Positions 17,996 to 26,585 of a DNA stretch of 64,000 nt are shown piece by piece. The position numbers and the translations under genes are program-made. The stretch lies in NCBI RefSeq assembly GCF_022919115.1, contig NZ_CP095072.1, forward strand, positions 2,418,001-2,482,000, read 5' to 3'. The notes beneath the pieces were generated by a model. The model was given only the letters and a program-made list of their open reading frames with translations, was not told the DNA's origin and searched no databases. The stretch comes from Gracilibacillus caseinilyticus. GTDB taxonomy: Bacteria; Bacillota; Bacilli; Bacillales; Amphibacillaceae. Positions within the stretch are counted from its first letter, which is position 1. Each line of letters starts with the position of its first letter.

Positions 17996-18142
17996 CCTGT
18001 AATACGAATTATGTCAATTAGCCTAGCTGAAGCCGTGCCCAACAGGATTCGGAGCATATTTCCGGAGCTTTGCTACGCATTTAAAACATTTCAAAACGAC
18101 CACATTGTCATACCGTTCTATTTTACATAATCCGTACTATAG
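17996..18142 (+). repeat. Dispersed MITE-like element, copy R2 (short form, 147 bp)
   Basis: It has the terminal repeats CCTGTAATACGAATTATGT and ACATAATCCGTACTATAG and only the distal module (CTGAAGCC, then ATATTTCCGGAGCTTTGCTA) of copy R1. The large hairpin is missing, so this looks like an internal-deletion form. Same orientation as R1. Confidence 0.8.
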
Positions 18143-18205
18143 ACAGCATTATATATAATTAAGCTAGAGCGAATTTTCTTATTTTTAGATGAAAGGAGAA
18201 TGAAG

Positions 18206-18934
18206 ATGAATATTATTCCCCTGGGAATTTGGGGCGGTTATCCGAAGGCAAACAGTGCCACTTCGTCGTTCTTAATAGAAGAGGGCGGCTTTCGTTTGTT
18301 GTTTGATTGTGGCAGTGGCGTTTTAAGCTCTCTGCAAAATCACATACACATCCAACAGCTCGACGCAGTTATCGTTACCCATTATCACCATGACCACATT
18401 GCTGATATCGGAGCCTTGCAATACGCGAAATTAATACAAAATCAATTAGCCGACGAGAAGAAAACATTACCTATTTATGCGCACAATAGGGAGGACTCCT
18501 TTCAGACACTAACCTTTAAAGATCATACGAAAGCGGTGGACATTACACAAACCAACCAAATAGGACCTTTTGCCATTCAGACAATCAAAACCAATCATCC
18601 CGTGTACTGCCTAGCCGTCAGAATAGAGGCAAATGGAAAAAGCGTCGTATTGACAGCGGATACGGGCTGGGAGCCTGCATTAATTGATTTTTCGGAAAAA
18701 GCAGATTTGCTCATTTCAGAAGCGAACCTTTATATGCAGTATGAAGGACAAATACCAGGTCATATGACAGGAAGACAGGCAGGTTTATTAGCGAAGGAAG
18801 CAGATGTAGAGCAATTACTGTTAACCCATCTGCCACACTTTGGAGAAGCAGAGGACCTTGTCAAAGAAGCGCAACGGCATTTTAGTAAAAACGTATCTCT
18901 GGCACAACCAGGAAAAAGTTATCCATTCGTTTAA
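18206..18934 (+). CDS. MBL-fold metallo-hydrolase (RNase Z-like, YhfI type)
   Basis: 242 residues with the metallo-beta-lactamase metal motif THYHHDH (HxHxDH), then LTADTG and LLTHLPH supplying the later ligands. It belongs to the stand-alone RNase Z/YhfI-like hydrolases of unclear substrate; full RNase Z proteins are longer and have an exosite, which I do not see here. ATG 18206 is the start because AAAGGAG lies 8 bp upstream; ATG 18200 overlaps it. Single gene with its own terminator. Confidence 0.82.
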   Translation: MNIIPLGIWGGYPKANSATSSFLIEEGGFRLLFDCGSGVLSSLQNHIHIQQLDAVIVTHYHHDHIADIGALQYAKLIQNQLADEKKTLPIYAHNREDSFQTLTFKDHTKAVDITQTNQIGPFAIQTIKTNHPVYCLAVRIEANGKSVVLTADTGWEPALIDFSEKADLLISEANLYMQYEGQIPGHMTGRQAGLLAKEADVEQLLLTHLPHFGEAEDLVKEAQRHFSKNVSLAQPGKSYPFV

Positions 18935-18940
18935 AAAAAA

Positions 18941-18973
18941 GAAGTCATGTATGTAAACCGCATGACTTCTTTT
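18941..18973 (+). terminator. Terminator after the MBL-fold gene
   Basis: The stem GAAGTCATG / CATGACTTC is followed by five T residues. The A run on its left means it can also stop transcription of the small minus-strand gene. Confidence 0.85.
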
Positions 18974-18981
18974 TCGTATCA

Positions 18982-19062
18982 CTATTGCTTTGCTTCATAA
19001 CCAGCAGCGAAGATAGCAACAATAAATGTAACACTTACACCTATTACTAATGCAAGACCCAT
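18982..19062 (-). CDS. Small hydrophobic membrane peptide, 26 residues
   Basis: Reading on the minus strand, AAAGGAGG at about 19068-19076 is followed at good spacing by ATG and a 26-codon frame that ends in TAG. The peptide starts MGLALVIGVSVTFIVAI and ends AAGYEAKQ: a single transmembrane helix with a short charged tail. The strong ribosome binding site, complete frame and terminator next to the stop codon argue for a real gene. I do not recognise the family; small one-helix proteins in Bacilli often regulate membrane enzymes or transporters. It lies between two unrelated genes. Confidence 0.6.
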   Translation of the reverse strand: MGLALVIGVSVTFIVAIFAAGYEAKQ

Positions 19063-19143
19063 GTGTATCCTCCTTTTGTCAGATTATTATGTACGTTTAT
19101 TCTCCCCTTATTATAGCGAATCCCATTCGGTTTGTGAAGGTTT

Positions 19144-19842
19144 TTAAATAATGGTTGCCCAATCTGGACATTTTAGATGACAAAGAGCCTCCAATTCATT
19201 CTCTCGCATGTGCTGATAAGAGCTGGCAGCTACTAAATCTTGATCGACATATCCAGGGTGAGTCATCACTTCGATAGACGGTGTATGAATTTGACGGATT
19301 TTTTCAAAAATGTCAAGATCGACACCATCTCCATAGAAATTAGTATATAGTTGCGCCGTTAACAAAATATCAGATGCTGTATGTAAGGATGGTGTGTATC
19401 GCACCGGGACCTGATACATATGTGCTAATTCAAGTATGATCGGTTTTAGCGGTTCCCAGCCATGAATATGGTGGTGACTGTCGATGTGGTGAAGGGGCAG
19501 ACCAGTTTTTAAAAAAGCTTCGATTTGTGTCTGCCATTCTGCTTTTACAGCGTGGAGATCTGTGATCGTCTCCTTTAGAAAATGCTTGCTATATTTGAAC
19601 TCACCATTGTGATTGGTCAGCCCCGGCAGATCGTTTCGTAACGGTTTTCCCCATGTCAATACTAAGTGAATACCGACATGAAGCGAAGGGGTTTGTTGTG
19701 CCATGGTGACAGCATATTCGGTAGCCTTCGCATTCATCATTAACGTGGTGGAGGAGACGACCCCATTTAAATGAGCTTCGACTATACCGTCTGTTACACT
19801 TTTGGTTAAACCGAAATCATCCGCATTAAATAAAATATCCAT
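19144..19842 (-). CDS. chbG: ChbG/YdjC-family carbohydrate deacetylase
   Basis: 232 residues with the YdjC-family metal-binding motifs: FNADDFGLT near the N-terminus, HVGIHLVLTWGKP in the middle, then HHIDSHHHIHGWEP and MTHPGYVD. Characterised ChbG removes an N-acetyl group from chitobiose-6-phosphate so that the GH4 enzyme ChbF can cut it. It lies 18 bp downstream of a GntR regulator and is divergent from a GH4-PTS operon. That context strongly favours a chitobiose role. AAGAAGGTG precedes the ATG. Confidence 0.87.
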   Translation of the reverse strand: MDILFNADDFGLTKSVTDGIVEAHLNGVVSSTTLMMNAKATEYAVTMAQQTPSLHVGIHLVLTWGKPLRNDLPGLTNHNGEFKYSKHFLKETITDLHAVKAEWQTQIEAFLKTGLPLHHIDSHHHIHGWEPLKPIILELAHMYQVPVRYTPSLHTASDILLTAQLYTNFYGDGVDLDIFEKIRQIHTPSIEVMTHPGYVDQDLVAASSYQHMRENELEALCHLKCPDWATII

Positions 19843-19860
19843 CTCTACACCTTCTTTAGA

Positions 19861-20595
19861 TTATGATTCTTCTTTGTCAGGATAATACCGTTCAATAACA
19901 AAATTGGTCTTATCACCTCTGAAGTACGATTGTGAGTATTCGATTTTTTTACCTTCTTTATCCTCCGCTATCGTTTCAATATAAAAACAAGGTAAACCTG
20001 TTTCAGACTCTAAATAATAAGAGGTGCTTTCATCAGAAAGGGTAATTTCAATATGCTCCGTTGTTTTTGCGATGTTTACCTGAAAATCTTTTTTTAACGC
20101 ATTATATAATGAAGTTTCAGCTTGTTCCTTCGTAATCCCAGGGGCAACACTCCACGGAATATACGATATTTCAAATTGGGTCGGGCTGCTGTTCGCCTTT
20201 CTGATCCGTTCGATTTTCTGGATGGGATCATTTAATGGTACGTCCAATGCTTGCTGGATAGTAGCATTAGCGGGAATGACGGATAATTGATGTAAGACGA
20301 TTTCTGCTGTTTTCCCCTGAATTTCCAATTGATCCACGTACCTTTTGACCGTTTGTGATAATGTCTGGCTAACCTTCTTATCTGCTACAAATGTACCTCT
20401 TCCTTGTACTCTTTCCAAGTAACCTTCAATCGTTAACTGGTTTAAAGCTTCTCTGACAGTTGTCCTGCTTACGTCAAAATCGTTACACAGTTCCAATTCA
20501 GTCGGGATTTTTTCTCCTTTTTGATATTGTCCACTTTTGATTCGGGTAAGCAGCTCGTTTTTTATATAGGCATGTAATGATTGTTTTTTCTCCAT
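19861..20595 (-). CDS. GntR/HutC-family transcriptional regulator (UTRA domain)
   Basis: 244 residues from ATG 20595 (AAGGAG upstream); the ATG at 20622 has no ribosome binding site. An N-terminal winged helix (ELCNDFDVSRTTVREALNQL) is followed by a C-terminal UTRA ligand-binding domain. It forms an operon with the chbG-like gene and is divergent from the GH4-PTS operon starting at 20787, so it is the likely local repressor of chitobiose use, with a sugar phosphate as inducer. It is a different protein from the NagR-like GntR at 27618. Confidence 0.88.
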   Translation of the reverse strand: MEKKQSLHAYIKNELLTRIKSGQYQKGEKIPTELELCNDFDVSRTTVREALNQLTIEGYLERVQGRGTFVADKKVSQTLSQTVKRYVDQLEIQGKTAEIVLHQLSVIPANATIQQALDVPLNDPIQKIERIRKANSSPTQFEISYIPWSVAPGITKEQAETSLYNALKKDFQVNIAKTTEHIEITLSDESTSYYLESETGLPCFYIETIAEDKEGKKIEYSQSYFRGDKTNFVIERYYPDKEES

Positions 20596-20722
20596 AATGT
20601 GCTCCTTCAATAAAATATCCATTCTGTTACAAATAGTGTACTAGAAACAAATTTGTATGACAAGTGATAATAGATCATAACAAATGAATGATTTTTTAAA
20701 GTTTTATTTACGATTTGTATTT

Positions 20723-20733
20723 TGTATGATACA
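20723..20733. promoter_or_regulatory. Candidate operator in the chitobiose PTS promoter
   Basis: TGTATGATACA is a perfect 11-bp palindrome in the divergent promoter region. A related half site, TTTGTATGA, occurs near 20651. Likely bound by the adjacent GntR protein. Confidence 0.4.
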
Positions 20734-20786
20734 TTTGGATTAAAAAGTAGGTATAAATTCCTTGCAGAAAGAAGGGTTTTTGTCAT

Positions 20787-22103
20787 ATGACGTTGAAATT
20801 AGTAGTAATAGGGGGAGGGTCAAGCTATACTCCCGAAATAATCGAAGGTGTTTTGAAACGTCATCATCAGTTATCATTTACAGAAATTGTATTGGTAGAT
20901 ATTGAAGAAGGCAAAGAAAAAGTAAAAATTATTGCAGATTTAGCAAAGAGAATGATCCAACAAGAAAAAAAGGAGATAAAATTAAGTTGGACGCTAGATC
21001 TTGAATATGCTTTACGAGAAGCAGAATTTGTTACTACACAAATACGTGTCGGTGGACTTGATGCAAGAGAACGTGATGAGCGAATCCCGTTAAGCCATGG
21101 CTTTATTGGACAGGAGACGAATGGTGCTGGCGGGATATTGAAGGCTTTTCGGACGTTTCCAGTAATGCTGCAAATTGCAGAAGCGGTTCATCGGATTTGT
21201 CCTGAGGCCTGGATGATTAATTTTACGAATCCTGCTGGCATTATTACAGAGGCATTGCTAAAGTATTCGACCCATAAGAAAGTAATCGGCGTTTGTAACA
21301 TTCCGTATCATATGCAGCAATCAGCAGCAGAAATATTAGAGGTGAACGCTGATCAGGTTTTGGTAGAATTTATTGGCCTGAATCATTTTGTATTTGGTCG
21401 TCGTGTCGAAGTGAATGGCATAGATTATACAGAGGAGTTAACTGAAAGATTAGATCACAATCATGCCAAATACTCACCGGCTAATATTATTCACTTAGGT
21501 TCGTCTAAAGCATTTATGCAGAATATGAAGCTCATTCCGAACCCGTATCATCAGTATTATTATCAAACGAAGGACATGTTGGCAACACAACAGCGTGCTT
21601 ATAAGAATGGGGAAACAAGAGCGAAAGCGGTGAAACAACTAGAAAAACAGTTATTTGCCATTTATCAGGATTCTGCTTTAACGAAGAAACCAGAGCAATT
21701 AGAAGAAAGAGGCGGAGCTTTCTATAGTGAAGTGGCTTGTAGATTGATGGATTCCCTTTATAATAATAGAAAAGACATTCAAACGGTAAATACCTTAAAC
21801 AATGGCGCGATAAAAGAATTACCAGATGATGCGGTAATTGAAGTGAATTGTTTCATTACCAAGGACGGCCCAGAGCCCATCACGATAGTCTCTTTACCAA
21901 TGGCTGTAAAAGGGGATATTCTGCAGATGAAGGCGTTTGAGGAGCTGGTGATTGAAGCAGGCATTTCCGGGGATTATCATCAAGCGTATCAGGCATTCCT
22001 GGCAAATCCATTAATTAAAGATGAAAAAAGGGCAAAAGCATTGTTAGACGAAATGCTGGCAGCGAATCATAAGGAGTTACCGCAGTTTATGATTGGGGGT
22101 TAG
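20787..22103 (+). CDS. 6-phospho-beta-glycosidase, GH4 (ChbF/LicH-like)
   Basis: 438 residues. The NAD-binding motif VIGGGSSYTPEII is at the N-terminus; metal residues are Cys170 in GVCNIPYHM and His200 in GLNHFVFGRR; FTNPAGI is also present. The CNIP form marks GH4 enzymes that need a 6-phosphorylated substrate. Neighbours are EIIC, EIIA and EIIB of a lactose/cellobiose-type PTS and a divergent ChbG deacetylase, so the substrate is probably (mono-deacetylated) chitobiose-6-phosphate. Cellobiose-6-phosphate is the main alternative. A GAAAGAAGGG sequence precedes the ATG. First gene of a four-gene operon. Confidence 0.88.
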   Translation: MTLKLVVIGGGSSYTPEIIEGVLKRHHQLSFTEIVLVDIEEGKEKVKIIADLAKRMIQQEKKEIKLSWTLDLEYALREAEFVTTQIRVGGLDARERDERIPLSHGFIGQETNGAGGILKAFRTFPVMLQIAEAVHRICPEAWMINFTNPAGIITEALLKYSTHKKVIGVCNIPYHMQQSAAEILEVNADQVLVEFIGLNHFVFGRRVEVNGIDYTEELTERLDHNHAKYSPANIIHLGSSKAFMQNMKLIPNPYHQYYYQTKDMLATQQRAYKNGETRAKAVKQLEKQLFAIYQDSALTKKPEQLEERGGAFYSEVACRLMDSLYNNRKDIQTVNTLNNGAIKELPDDAVIEVNCFITKDGPEPITIVSLPMAVKGDILQMKAFEELVIEAGISGDYHQAYQAFLANPLIKDEKRAKALLDEMLAANHKELPQFMIGG

Positions 22104-22107
22104 TGAG

Positions 22108-23397
22108 ATGAAGCGTACCAAGAAGCAAGCGTTTATAGAGATGGCGGGAAAAATCGGTTCCGAACGACATTTAGTAGCGGTGCGGGATGGATTTGTAGCG
22201 GTAATGCCACTTGTTATAATTGGTTCTTTAGCCGTTTTAATTAATAATTTCCCTCCATTCGGAAACTTGTCTCTTACAGATGGTCTCAACATAATATTTG
22301 GAGAAGGAAACTGGCAGCAAATTGGAGGAACAATCTGGAATGGAACTTTTGCGATTCTGGGATTATTGGTAACGTGTACAATTGCCTACCATTTAGCGAA
22401 AAGTTATAATATAGATAGATTATCGGCATCGCTTATTTCGGTTGCCTGTTACATTATGCTTGTACCGATAACGGATGATTTTGGATTGGATATGAATTGG
22501 CTCGGTACGCAAGGATTATTTGTTGGTATTATTGTTTCTTTATCGATAACCGAGTTATTTCGGATACTAATCACGAATTCAAAATTTATCATCCGAATGC
22601 CTGAAGGAGTACCGCCTGGTGTAACGAAGTCGTTCCGGGCTTTGATTCCTGCCTTGATTATCTTTACGATTGTCGGATTGCTGCAAACATTGTTAACGAT
22701 ATTGGCGGAAACGACTATTTTTGAAATTATATTTGCCGCCATGCAACAGCCGATTCAAGGGGTGGGTAATTCATTACCTGCTGCTATTTTTATTGCACTG
22801 CTCAATCAATTTTTGTGGTTTTTTGGATTGCATGGTACGAATATTAGTGGTGCTATAACAGAACCTGTATACATATCACTTGTAGAAAGGAATATTGCTT
22901 TATTCCAGTCAGGTGTCACTGCTTATGATGTGCCGAATATTGTAACGAAGCCTTTTTTGGATTCTTTTATTTATATGGGTGGAATCGGTACAACGTTAGC
23001 CTTGCTGATGGCGATTTTTATTGTCGTACGTCATGAAAAAAAACATCCATATCGTGAGATAGCGAAAGTTTCAGCACCAGCCAGTTTTTTTAACATAAAT
23101 GAACCTGTTATATTCGGTTTACCGGTCGTGTTGAACCCCATTATGTTTATCCCGTTTGTGCTGGCGCCGGTAGTGCTGACTATTATTTCGTACTTTGCGT
23201 TGTATACCGGTATGGTGCCAAGGACGGTCGCTATTTTGCCTTGGACGACTCCCCCTATTATTAGTGGTTATTTAGTAACAGGCGGCAGTTTACGCGGGGT
23301 TATTTTGCAATTAGTCAATTTAACTGTGGCTGTTTTCATATATATACCTTTTTTAATGGCAGGAGTCAGATCTTATAAACAAAGGATGGAGGGGTGA
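22108..23397 (+). CDS. PTS lactose/cellobiose-family EIIC permease
   Basis: 429 residues, about ten membrane segments, with the EIIC_Lac/Cel features FFGLHGTNISGAITEP and FFNINEPVIFGLPVVLNP. It carries the disaccharide across the membrane while EIIB phosphorylates it. ATG 22108 is four bases after the GH4 stop codon, with GGGGGT as a weak ribosome binding site. In this context the substrate is probably chitobiose. Confidence 0.9.
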   Translation: MKRTKKQAFIEMAGKIGSERHLVAVRDGFVAVMPLVIIGSLAVLINNFPPFGNLSLTDGLNIIFGEGNWQQIGGTIWNGTFAILGLLVTCTIAYHLAKSYNIDRLSASLISVACYIMLVPITDDFGLDMNWLGTQGLFVGIIVSLSITELFRILITNSKFIIRMPEGVPPGVTKSFRALIPALIIFTIVGLLQTLLTILAETTIFEIIFAAMQQPIQGVGNSLPAAIFIALLNQFLWFFGLHGTNISGAITEPVYISLVERNIALFQSGVTAYDVPNIVTKPFLDSFIYMGGIGTTLALLMAIFIVVRHEKKHPYREIAKVSAPASFFNINEPVIFGLPVVLNPIMFIPFVLAPVVLTIISYFALYTGMVPRTVAILPWTTPPIISGYLVTGGSLRGVILQLVNLTVAVFIYIPFLMAGVRSYKQRMEG

Positions 23398-23399
23398 CG

Positions 23400-23738
23400 T
23401 TGTCTGAAGTAGAGGAACAAATGGAAAAAATAGCTTTTACAATCATTCTGCACGCAGGAAATGCTCGTTCGCTAGCGATGGAAGCTATTAAACTAGCCAA
23501 AGCTGACCAGATAACAGAAGCAGCGGATAAGATCGCTTTAGCAGAATCAGAATTTACCAAAGCACACCATGAGCAAACAACCCTTTTGCAACGGGAAGCA
23601 GAAGCTCGGTATAATCATCTTCCTCTTATCCTGATTCACGCGCAGGATCATTTAATGATGGCAATGACAGTAAAGGACTTAGCGGTAGAGTTCATCGATA
23701 TGTATCAAAAACTACATCATCTGGAGGGTGAAAAATGA
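23400..23738 (+). CDS. PTS lactose/cellobiose-family EIIA
   Basis: About 112 residues, all helical, with the EIIA_Lac active-site signature LIHAQDHLM: the first His is the phosphorylated residue and the Asp binds the structural metal. No ATG is at the beginning; TTG 23400 sits behind GGAGGGG, while GTG 23394 overlaps the EIIC stop codon and is an alternative. The stop overlaps the EIIB start (ATGA-type coupling). Confidence 0.87.
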   Translation: MSEVEEQMEKIAFTIILHAGNARSLAMEAIKLAKADQITEAADKIALAESEFTKAHHEQTTLLQREAEARYNHLPLILIHAQDHLMMAMTVKDLAVEFIDMYQKLHHLEGEK

Positions 23739-24037
23739 AATTACTCTTAGTATGTTCCGCGGGAATGTCAACTTCCATTTTAGTCAACAAAATGCAACAG
23801 GCCGCTGCTGAAAATGATGTGACAGCAGAGATTCATGCGATAGCAGAATCAGATTTACAACAGCATGTGGAAGGTTCTGACGTCGTATTAATTGGCCCAC
23901 AAATCCGCTATCTGGAGAAGAACATCCGCCAAACCGTTGAACCATTTGGTGTAAAGTGTGACGTAATGGATCAGTCGGCTTTCGGGATGATGAGAGGCGA
24001 CCAGATCCTCGAACAAGCACGGCAATTGATGAAATAA
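23735..24037 (+). CDS. PTS lactose/cellobiose-family EIIB
   Basis: 100 residues with the phosphocysteine loop VCSAGMSTS; Cys7 accepts phosphate from EIIA and passes it to the sugar. Last gene of the operon GH4-EIIC-EIIA-EIIB, with tight 4-bp overlap. The order differs from B. subtilis licBCAH. The 206 bp downstream hold no obvious gene. Confidence 0.9.
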   Translation: MKLLLVCSAGMSTSILVNKMQQAAAENDVTAEIHAIAESDLQQHVEGSDVVLIGPQIRYLEKNIRQTVEPFGVKCDVMDQSAFGMMRGDQILEQARQLMK

Positions 24038-24243
24038 ATAATAGGCACGGCAGAAATATAAGAATGAATCTTACGTCCAAAATGTGTTGAAAGCTGGAAA
24101 AAGTGTACGTAAGAACGAGTCTTATAAACAGTTCAAAGTAAAAAGTCAAAAGACGAGATCTCGCGGACACTTTTTTTGAAAAAGGTAGAATACTGTCTAT
24201 AAGACTTAATCTTATAACCAAAGTTTGATGGAAATTAAAAACG

Positions 24244-24756
24244 TCAGTAATTAAGACGCTCTTCCAGACGATCCCAAGTTTCTGTAATTCCTTGAAGCAT
24301 TCCCATATCCATGACTTTTTGAAGTGCTTCAGCAGAAACATATTCTGCATGGTTCACAAGTTTTGTCTGTCCATTCCCTATGTCAATGAATTCCAACGTA
24401 ATTTCAGAAGAAGGCATGGTTTCGTCAATCGTCCCTTCTGCATCTGAAAAATAATCGGTGTAAATAATCGTTTCCGGTTCGATAATTTTCTTATAGATCA
24501 CTTTTCCCCAGGATTCCATTCCGTAAAAATCTCCTTGGTTCCGATCAACGCATTTCATACAGTAATGCCAGCTGCCACCATTTCGGAAATCAACGTGACA
24601 AACAGGAAGTTCCCAACCTGCTGGTCCCCACCAATGCTTGAGATGATCCGCTTCTTTAAACATTTGGAAAACAAGATCTTGAGGAGCATGAAAAATACGC
24701 TCCAATACTAGTACTTTTTCGTTCACTACTCTAGATTTCATTTCAGATGTTGACAT
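24244..24756 (-). CDS. SRPBCC (AHSA1-like) domain protein
   Basis: 170 residues beginning MSTSEMKSR. The START-like AHA1/CalC fold is recognised by VLERIFHAPQDLVFQMF at the N-terminus, HLKHWWGPAGWE, and a C-terminal TWDRLEERL. Members bind hydrophobic ligands; most of those paired with ArsR regulators have unknown roles. The start at 24756 is preferred because GGAGG lies 8 bp before it; an ATG two codons upstream is too close. It lies 44 bp downstream of the ArsR gene in one operon. Confidence 0.83.
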   Translation of the reverse strand: MSTSEMKSRVVNEKVLVLERIFHAPQDLVFQMFKEADHLKHWWGPAGWELPVCHVDFRNGGSWHYCMKCVDRNQGDFYGMESWGKVIYKKIIEPETIIYTDYFSDAEGTIDETMPSSEITLEFIDIGNGQTKLVNHAEYVSAEALQKVMDMGMLQGITETWDRLEERLNY

Positions 24757-24800
24757 TGTCATTCCTCCAATTGTTATCGTTTTCTAAAGGTTACACGGAG

Positions 24801-25127
24801 CTAACTTAGCGGTTTTTTTCCTTGCATCACATCGAGATAATCGTCCAATCGATCCATTCTTGCTTCCCATATTCGACGATAGGAATCAAGCCATTCATCC
24901 AGTTCAACGAAAGGTTCCGGTTTTAGTTTATAAATGCGACGGTTGGCGATTGGATGAACCTCGACAATACCTGCTTCGCTTAATACCCGGAGATGCTTAG
25001 ATGCTTGGGGCTGGTTTAATTGAAGCTTTTCGGCAATTTCTCCTACAGGAAGTGGCTGGTTAAGAAGTAAATCTACGATTGCTAGTCGGCTTGGTTCTGC
25101 GAGTGCACTAAATGTTTGTGTGTTCAT
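24801..25127 (-). CDS. ArsR-family transcriptional regulator
   Basis: 108 residues: a winged helix with ALAEPSRLAIVDLLL and the recognition part QLNQPQASKHLRVLSEAGIV. No Cys-rich metal-sensing motif is visible, so it is of the non-metal, SRPBCC-linked type. ATG 25127 follows AGGAGAG. It is first in an operon with the SRPBCC gene and likely represses it. Confidence 0.88.
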   Translation of the reverse strand: MNTQTFSALAEPSRLAIVDLLLNQPLPVGEIAEKLQLNQPQASKHLRVLSEAGIVEVHPIANRRIYKLKPEPFVELDEWLDSYRRIWEARMDRLDDYLDVMQGKKPLS

Positions 25128-25356
25128 GTTGTTCTCTCCTAACATACATATTTTTAAAAATTAGATGCCTATATGTACAACGAGAATCACCTCCATGATT
25201 TCAAAGTGTTTCTTGTCATTCTAAGCTGTTGATTTGAATATAACACGAAAGGAATATTCTTTTCAAGGAATATTCAAAATAATTGCTACTCTACTAATAA
25301 ATGATTAAATGGGGTAACATTGTCAGTGAACAAATTAAATAGAGAGGGTGGTAGAG

Positions 25357-25827
25357 GTGAATAGGAAAGAGGTCATCTTAAATCAATTTAAAGCTTGTCA
25401 CAACACGGACACTTGGTTTGTTTCTTTGCAGACTGCCTTAAAAGGACTACCTGCAGAACAAGCCTATAATTATAGTGCGATTTCGGTTCATTCTATTTTT
25501 GAAATTGTTAATCATCTTTGTTTTTATAACAATCTGGAATTAAATCGTTTTAAGGGAGTACAAGATAATGTTCAGATCTCTGACAATGAGACGACATTTA
25601 AACCTTTGACAGAAAAAAGTTGGGAGCTGCTTGTAGAGGAATTATTTCAAACATTGGAACGTTGGCAATCGGCAATCGAACAATCTGATGAGGAATGTAT
25701 CGAAAAAAATGCTGAAAGCCTGACGTACATCAATCTGCACAATGCCTATCATATTGGGCAGATAGTATTTATTCGTAAAAGCCTTGGAACATGGAATGAT
25801 AGCCAGGGCGTTCATTATAACGTTTGA
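25357..25827 (+). CDS. DinB-family protein
   Basis: 156 residues of a four-helix-bundle DinB/YfiT-like protein. Possible metal-binding His residues are in SIFEIVNHLCFYNN and HNAYHIGQIVFIRK, which fits the usual three-His site. These proteins include thiol-dependent transferases, but the function here is unknown. GTG 25357 is chosen because GAGAGGGTGG precedes it; GTG 25348 is three codons upstream. Single gene. Confidence 0.75.
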   Translation: MNRKEVILNQFKACHNTDTWFVSLQTALKGLPAEQAYNYSAISVHSIFEIVNHLCFYNNLELNRFKGVQDNVQISDNETTFKPLTEKSWELLVEELFQTLERWQSAIEQSDEECIEKNAESLTYINLHNAYHIGQIVFIRKSLGTWNDSQGVHYNV

Positions 25828-25920
25828 TTCCCTGGGTATTGATTATATGATCAATTTGGACAGTAGGCAAACCGGGCAAAAATCCACCAGGTCCGACAAA
25901 CGTAAGTAGATATACAACTA

Positions 25921-26493
25921 CCTATATTACGGATTATGTAAAGTTGCTGAGTGGTAATTTTGAAATTATTCAAGTGCTGGGATACCGCTCCGGCCAACCA
26001 CTTCGCGTCCTGCGGGGCACGGCTGAAGCTAACTTTGTGAAGAAGAGCGCTTCACAAAGTGGATCTTCCGCACCTGCATGTCCCGCGGGAGTCTACGTGG
26101 TTGGCCTACGCTCATGTTTAGCTCCACAATTCATGCGACAGGTAGGATATGGAGCACTATCTGCTTCATTTGATGATATACAATGTCTAGCACGACTGCT
26201 TTTAGCTGTTCCATACGTTGTAGCACTTCACTTAAGCGTAGGAAATATGCGGAGACTCCTCATGCGTCAGCGCTGAGCTGAAGATCCACTTTGTCTCTGC
26301 CTGTGTCTGCAAGAATCGCTTCGAAGCAAGCTTACTCGGCACAAGGTAGCAAAAAGGTTATTCAAGTAGTAGCCTAGCTGAAGCCTTGCCCCACAGGAAT
26401 CGGAGTATATTTCCGGAGCTTGCTACGCGTGGACAAGCTATCAAAATGACTAATTTGTCATACTGTTCCACTTAACATAATCCGTATTATAAG
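25921..26493 (+). repeat. Dispersed MITE-like element, copy R3 (long form, 573 bp)
   Basis: Same length and module order as R1: left end CCTATATTACGGATTATGT, large interrupted hairpin (GGCCAACCAC to GTGGTTGGCC), GCTTTTAGCTGTTCCATACG, distal module ATATTTCCGGAGCTTGCTAC, right end ACATAATCCGTATTATAAG. It fills most of the 757-bp gap between the DinB gene and murQ. A 110-codon frame inside it is a chance ORF in the repeat. Confidence 0.87.
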
Positions 26494-26555
26494 AACCTAT
26501 CATCTTTTCTAGAGTGATTACTTCTGCAATATCTCCGTAATTATGCTTTACTCAT

Positions 26556-26584
26556 AAAAAAAGCACAGTGCCCCATGCTTTTTT
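26556..26584 (-). terminator. Terminator after murQ
   Basis: On the minus strand, AAAAAAGCA pairs with TGCTTTTTT around a 10-nt loop, immediately after the murQ stop codon. Confidence 0.65.
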
Positions 26585-26585
26585 G

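Noticed and set aside
24038..24243. Possible terminator after the chitobiose PTS operon
   Set aside because: AAAAAGTGT and ACACTTTTTTT could pair, but the loop would be over 60 nt; not convincing.
23784..24350. 188-codon minus-strand ORF
   Set aside because: Antisense to the well-supported EIIB gene and overlapping the SRPBCC gene in another frame; no domain or ribosome binding site.
25944..26276. 110-codon plus-strand ORF
   Set aside because: Lies wholly inside element copy R3 and runs through its hairpin; no equivalent frame is kept in R1 and R4, and there is no ribosome binding site.
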